Assembly (NCBI RefSeq): GCF_000236805.1
Contig: NZ_AGFX01000020.1
Location: 84,689 to 148,688, forward strand
DNA length: 64,000 nt
Direction of reading: 5' to 3'
DNA from: Paenibacillus peoriae KCTC 3763
Lineage (GTDB): Bacteria; Bacillota; Bacilli; Paenibacillales; Paenibacillaceae
The position numbers were made by a program, and so were the translations under genes. The notes beneath the pieces are model-generated. The model had not been told where the DNA came from, did not search any database, and saw only the letters and a list, made by a program, of their open reading frames with translations. Shown here in pieces: positions 62,801-64,000 of this stretch. Numbering within the stretch: position 1 is the stretch's first letter; each line of letters starts with the position of its first letter.

Positions 62801-64000
62801 CTGGCGGAGGAAAGTGTAACCTCTACCAAGCTATCTACCCATTCGGTGCAGTCCGGGCATATTACAGATGAAGCCGTGCAAAGCAGTCACCTTGCTGTGG
62901 CGGCTGTGGATTCGACACATTTGGCTGCCGGAGCAGTGACCTCGGTTCATATACAGGCTGCTTCAGTGCTAACGAGACATCTGGCCCCGGACAGTGTATC
63001 CGGTCGTGTGCTTCAAGCAGAAAGTATCACCTCGGAAAAGCTGGCGGCACATTCGGTGCAAGCGACGAATCTCGCGGAAGGAAGCGTGGGCTCTACACAT
63101 TTGTCTGAGCAGGCCGTACAGACACGGCATTTGGCAACAGGAGCAGTACAGGACAAAGCACTGGCAGAAGGTGCAGTGAAGTCTGTGCATATTGCATCGG
63201 AGTCCATCCGGCCGCACCATCTGCGCATCGGAAGCATCCAGGGCGTGCATATCGCATCAGAGACGATATCAACCCACGCCTTGCAAGATGAGTCTGTTAC
63301 GTCTGACAAACTGGCGGAGGAAAGTGTAACCTCTACCAAGCTATCTACCCATTCCGTGCAGTCTGGGCATATTACAGATGAAGCCGTACAAACCAGTCAC
63401 CTTGCTGTGGCGGCTGTGGATTCGACACATTTGGCTGCCGGAGCAGTGACCTCGGTTCATATACAGGCTTCCTCAGTGCTAACGAGACATTTGGCCCAGG
63501 ACAGTGTATCTGGTCGGGCGCTCCAAGCGGAAAGCATCACCTCGGAAAAGCTGGCGGCACGCTCGGTGCAAGCGACGAATCTGGCGGAAGACAGCGTGGG
63601 CCCTTCACATTTGTCTGAGCAGGCCGTACACACCCGGCATTTGGCAGCAGGAGCAGTACAGGACAAAGCGCTGGCAGAAGGTGCAGTGAAGTCTCTGCAT
63701 ATTGCATCGGAGTCCATCCAGCCGCACCATCTGCAAAACGGATCCATCCAGGGCGTGCATATCGCATCAGAGACGATATCAACCCACGCCTTGCAAGATG
63801 AGTCTGTTACGTCTGACAAACTGGCGGATGAGAGCGTGACAGCGGCCAAAATATCATCTTATTCCATCCAGCCGTGGCACATTATCGACGAAGCTGTGCA
63901 AGGAAATCATGTGGCAGAAGAGGCCATCCAGTCAAACCATTTGGCCCCGGAATCCGTCACCTCTTCCCATTTGCAGACTTCGGCAGTGACGACCCAGCAT
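59810..64000 (+). CDS. Giant decapeptide-repeat protein (WIAG-tail-like), 3' end beyond window
   Basis: The frame starts at TTG 59810 (AAGGGAGAGAG upstream; an in-frame ATG at 59792 lacks an SD) and stays open to base 64000: 1397 codons, no stop. Residues 1-130 are a non-repeated Pro/Glu-rich segment without signal peptide. From about 131 on, an uninterrupted 10-residue repeat follows, consensus x-[SA]-[VI]-x-[ST]-x-[HK]-[LI]-x-x, about 126 copies. The two aliphatic positions every ten residues suggest a beta-helix or trimeric beta-roll stalk, like repeats in phage tail fibres. It resembles the WIAG-tail giant proteins of Paenibacillus, but the tail lies outside the window. Function unknown; surface fibre or spore-coat use are guesses. 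Confidence 0.8.
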   Translation, partial: MKNKSRKTTRIKKPLYSVIDPDMNELSMIQRLKPQPAERETEARLHRVASPPPPTEEELEKQTVVEPEVHIVHETEVESEDIEETQVSMEEANEPEPEPQPDPIDVEEILNNKKAPHVNNAFIYTDDLSDLAVTGEKIAPASIDSSKLKQESIQTEYLADYAVQTIKIADGAVTSAKLAPASITVEHISDASVSGSKLQDRSIGGEKLRDGSITPEKLADKIISGDHIANGSIESRHFKHWIVSPDMLQDHAVTSDKIRSGTIQSNNLANEAIDSSKLGEQSVTTSKLRDGAVDGSKIQAGSIESAHLTDHAVHARHLAPGSINRQQLSSGIVGKEQLEEGAVSGRHLEHEAVSGEHIQAETIDRKHLSPGAIGEEQIGTGEVTARHLADRSIQSNKLADQSVGSLQIVDQSVTSSKISDQSILPHKIADEAVLTRHIAASAIKGRQLAPEVVSSLHLQSEIIRKHHIVAEAVTEKHLQSGAVTSQKIGMGAILDHHVANQAVKENHIAPNSIKSDKIAEEAVTETKIGAGAVTGDKIAPQAITQVHIVTGVIREDHLADNSVGGKALQAQAVDSKHLAHSSVLSEHLREGSVGTSAMQGQSVTADILGEGAVQTGHLANGAVYSHHLQDHAVTSLKLSPESVATDKINDLAITAPKLAEGSVTSSKLSARSVQPWHITDKAVQSNHLAIEAVEANHLAPESVTSDHLKSASVQTKHLAPDSVSGHALQSESVTSEKLAARAVQASNLAENSVGPSHLSTQAVQTRHLAAGAVQETTLADGAVKSVHIAPESIQSEHLQSGVIEGEHIALQAIATPALQDEVITSAKLAEGSVTSTKLTAHSVQSGHITDEAVQSNHLAVAAVDSTHLAAGAVTSVHLQASSVLTRHLAQDSVSGRALQAESITSEKLAARSVQATNLAEDSVGPSHLSAQAVHTRHLAAGAVQETALAGGAVKSVHIAPESIQSEHLQSGVIEGEHIALQAVATPALQDEAVTTDKLAEESVTSTKLSTHSVQSGHITDEAVQSSHLAVAAVDSTHLAAGAVTSVHIQAASVLTRHLAPDSVSGRVLQAESITSEKLAAHSVQATNLAEGSVGSTHLSEQAVQTRHLATGAVQDKALAEGAVKSVHIASESIRPHHLRIGSIQGVHIASETISTHALQDESVTSDKLAEESVTSTKLSTHSVQSGHITDEAVQTSHLAVAAVDSTHLAAGAVTSVHIQASSVLTRHLAQDSVSGRALQAESITSEKLAARSVQATNLAEDSVGPSHLSEQAVHTRHLAAGAVQDKALAEGAVKSLHIASESIQPHHLQNGSIQGVHIASETISTHALQDESVTSDKLADESVTAAKISSYSIQPWHIIDEAVQGNHVAEEAIQSNHLAPESVTSSHLQTSAVTTQH
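61791..64000 (+). repeat. 510-bp higher-order tandem repeat within the giant gene
   Basis: Units begin at 61791, 62301, 62811, 63321 and 63831, exactly 510 bp apart: 17 decapeptides or 170 residues each. Units starting 62811 and 63321 are nearly identical over long stretches, indicating recent duplication. The period is a whole number of 30-bp repeats, so copy changes keep frame. Confidence 0.92.

Noticed and set aside
61175-63849. Several minus-strand Cys/Ser-rich ORFs within the repeat gene
   Set aside because: They repeat only because the plus-strand repeat gene does; the plus frame is open throughout and the minus ORFs are broken at repeated stops.
59810-64000. CRISPR-like periodic repeats
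   Set aside because: The 30-bp period is continuous coding sequence without unique spacers, and the variation respects codons.

Overview
The window is chromosomal DNA from a spore-forming Firmicute, most likely Paenibacillus of the P. polymyxa group. Supporting signs are strong AAGGAGG-type ribosome binding sites, frequent TTG/GTG starts, sigma-A promoters, T-tailed hairpin terminators, a Bacillus-type secreted GH5-CBM3 endoglucanase, two bacillopeptidase F-like subtilases, FabV, and a receptor/pro-peptide pair of the kind described in P. polymyxa. I found no rRNA, tRNA or CRISPR array.

Region 1 (1-22.6 kb) is the most unusual part: a type VI-like contractile injection system (CIS) cluster in a Gram-positive genome. 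The structural and control module (1-13.2 kb) holds a contractile-sheath-like protein (cut by the window edge), an Hcp-like tube protein, a J-domain protein, two FHA proteins (one membrane-anchored, one zinc-ribbon), an active-looking PP2C phosphatase, a membrane pseudo-PP2C with a repeat tail, two probable baseplate proteins of unknown family, an Hsp70-like ATPase with a long extra N-terminus, two RDD membrane proteins and a tail-fibre-like protein. The cargo module (13.2-19.7 kb) is visibly more AT-rich. It holds a DcrB/EagR-like candidate effector chaperone, a VgrG-like spike, a DUF4280 PAAR-like tip, a VgrG-effector fusion ending in a JAB/MPN-like H-x-H-P...S-x-x-D motif, and a candidate immunity gene. 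A decayed Rhs cassette, an IS30-family transposase remnant and an orphan immunity-like gene follow (20.5-22.6 kb).

Region 2 (22.7-41.7 kb) is mostly ordinary accessory and housekeeping content: a DUF2167-type membrane protein, a PH-like membrane protein, a sigma factor coupled to a ClpP paralogue, a small acidic protein, EglS, a luciferase-like monooxygenase, small membrane proteins, an MFS exporter, a cystine-type ABC transporter, RtcB RNA ligase translationally coupled to an AAA ATPase, and an ArsR-SulP pair.

Region 3 (41.7-50 kb) carries two tandem paralogous secreted subtilases of 536 and 1833 residues. Each has the same promoter architecture (TTGWAT-17-TATACT), a leader of about 335 nt, a Shine-Dalgarno-like element about 100-125 nt upstream of the start, and a TTG start codon.

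Region 4 (50-59.7 kb) has an LpdD-like protein, an ArsR/SRPBCC/VOC operon, an Alo/AimR-like HTH-TPR receptor overlapped by a 40-residue secreted pro-peptide gene, a membrane-tethered excisionase-fold protein, a secreted zinc protease, small proteins, a Fur-box promoter facing a DUF1540 gene, and FabV.

Region 5 (59.8 kb to the window edge) is one open reading frame of at least 1397 codons with no stop in the window. It encodes about 126 uninterrupted 10-residue repeats, and its second half is built from 510-bp (170-residue) higher-order repeats. It resembles the WIAG-tail family of giant repeat proteins.
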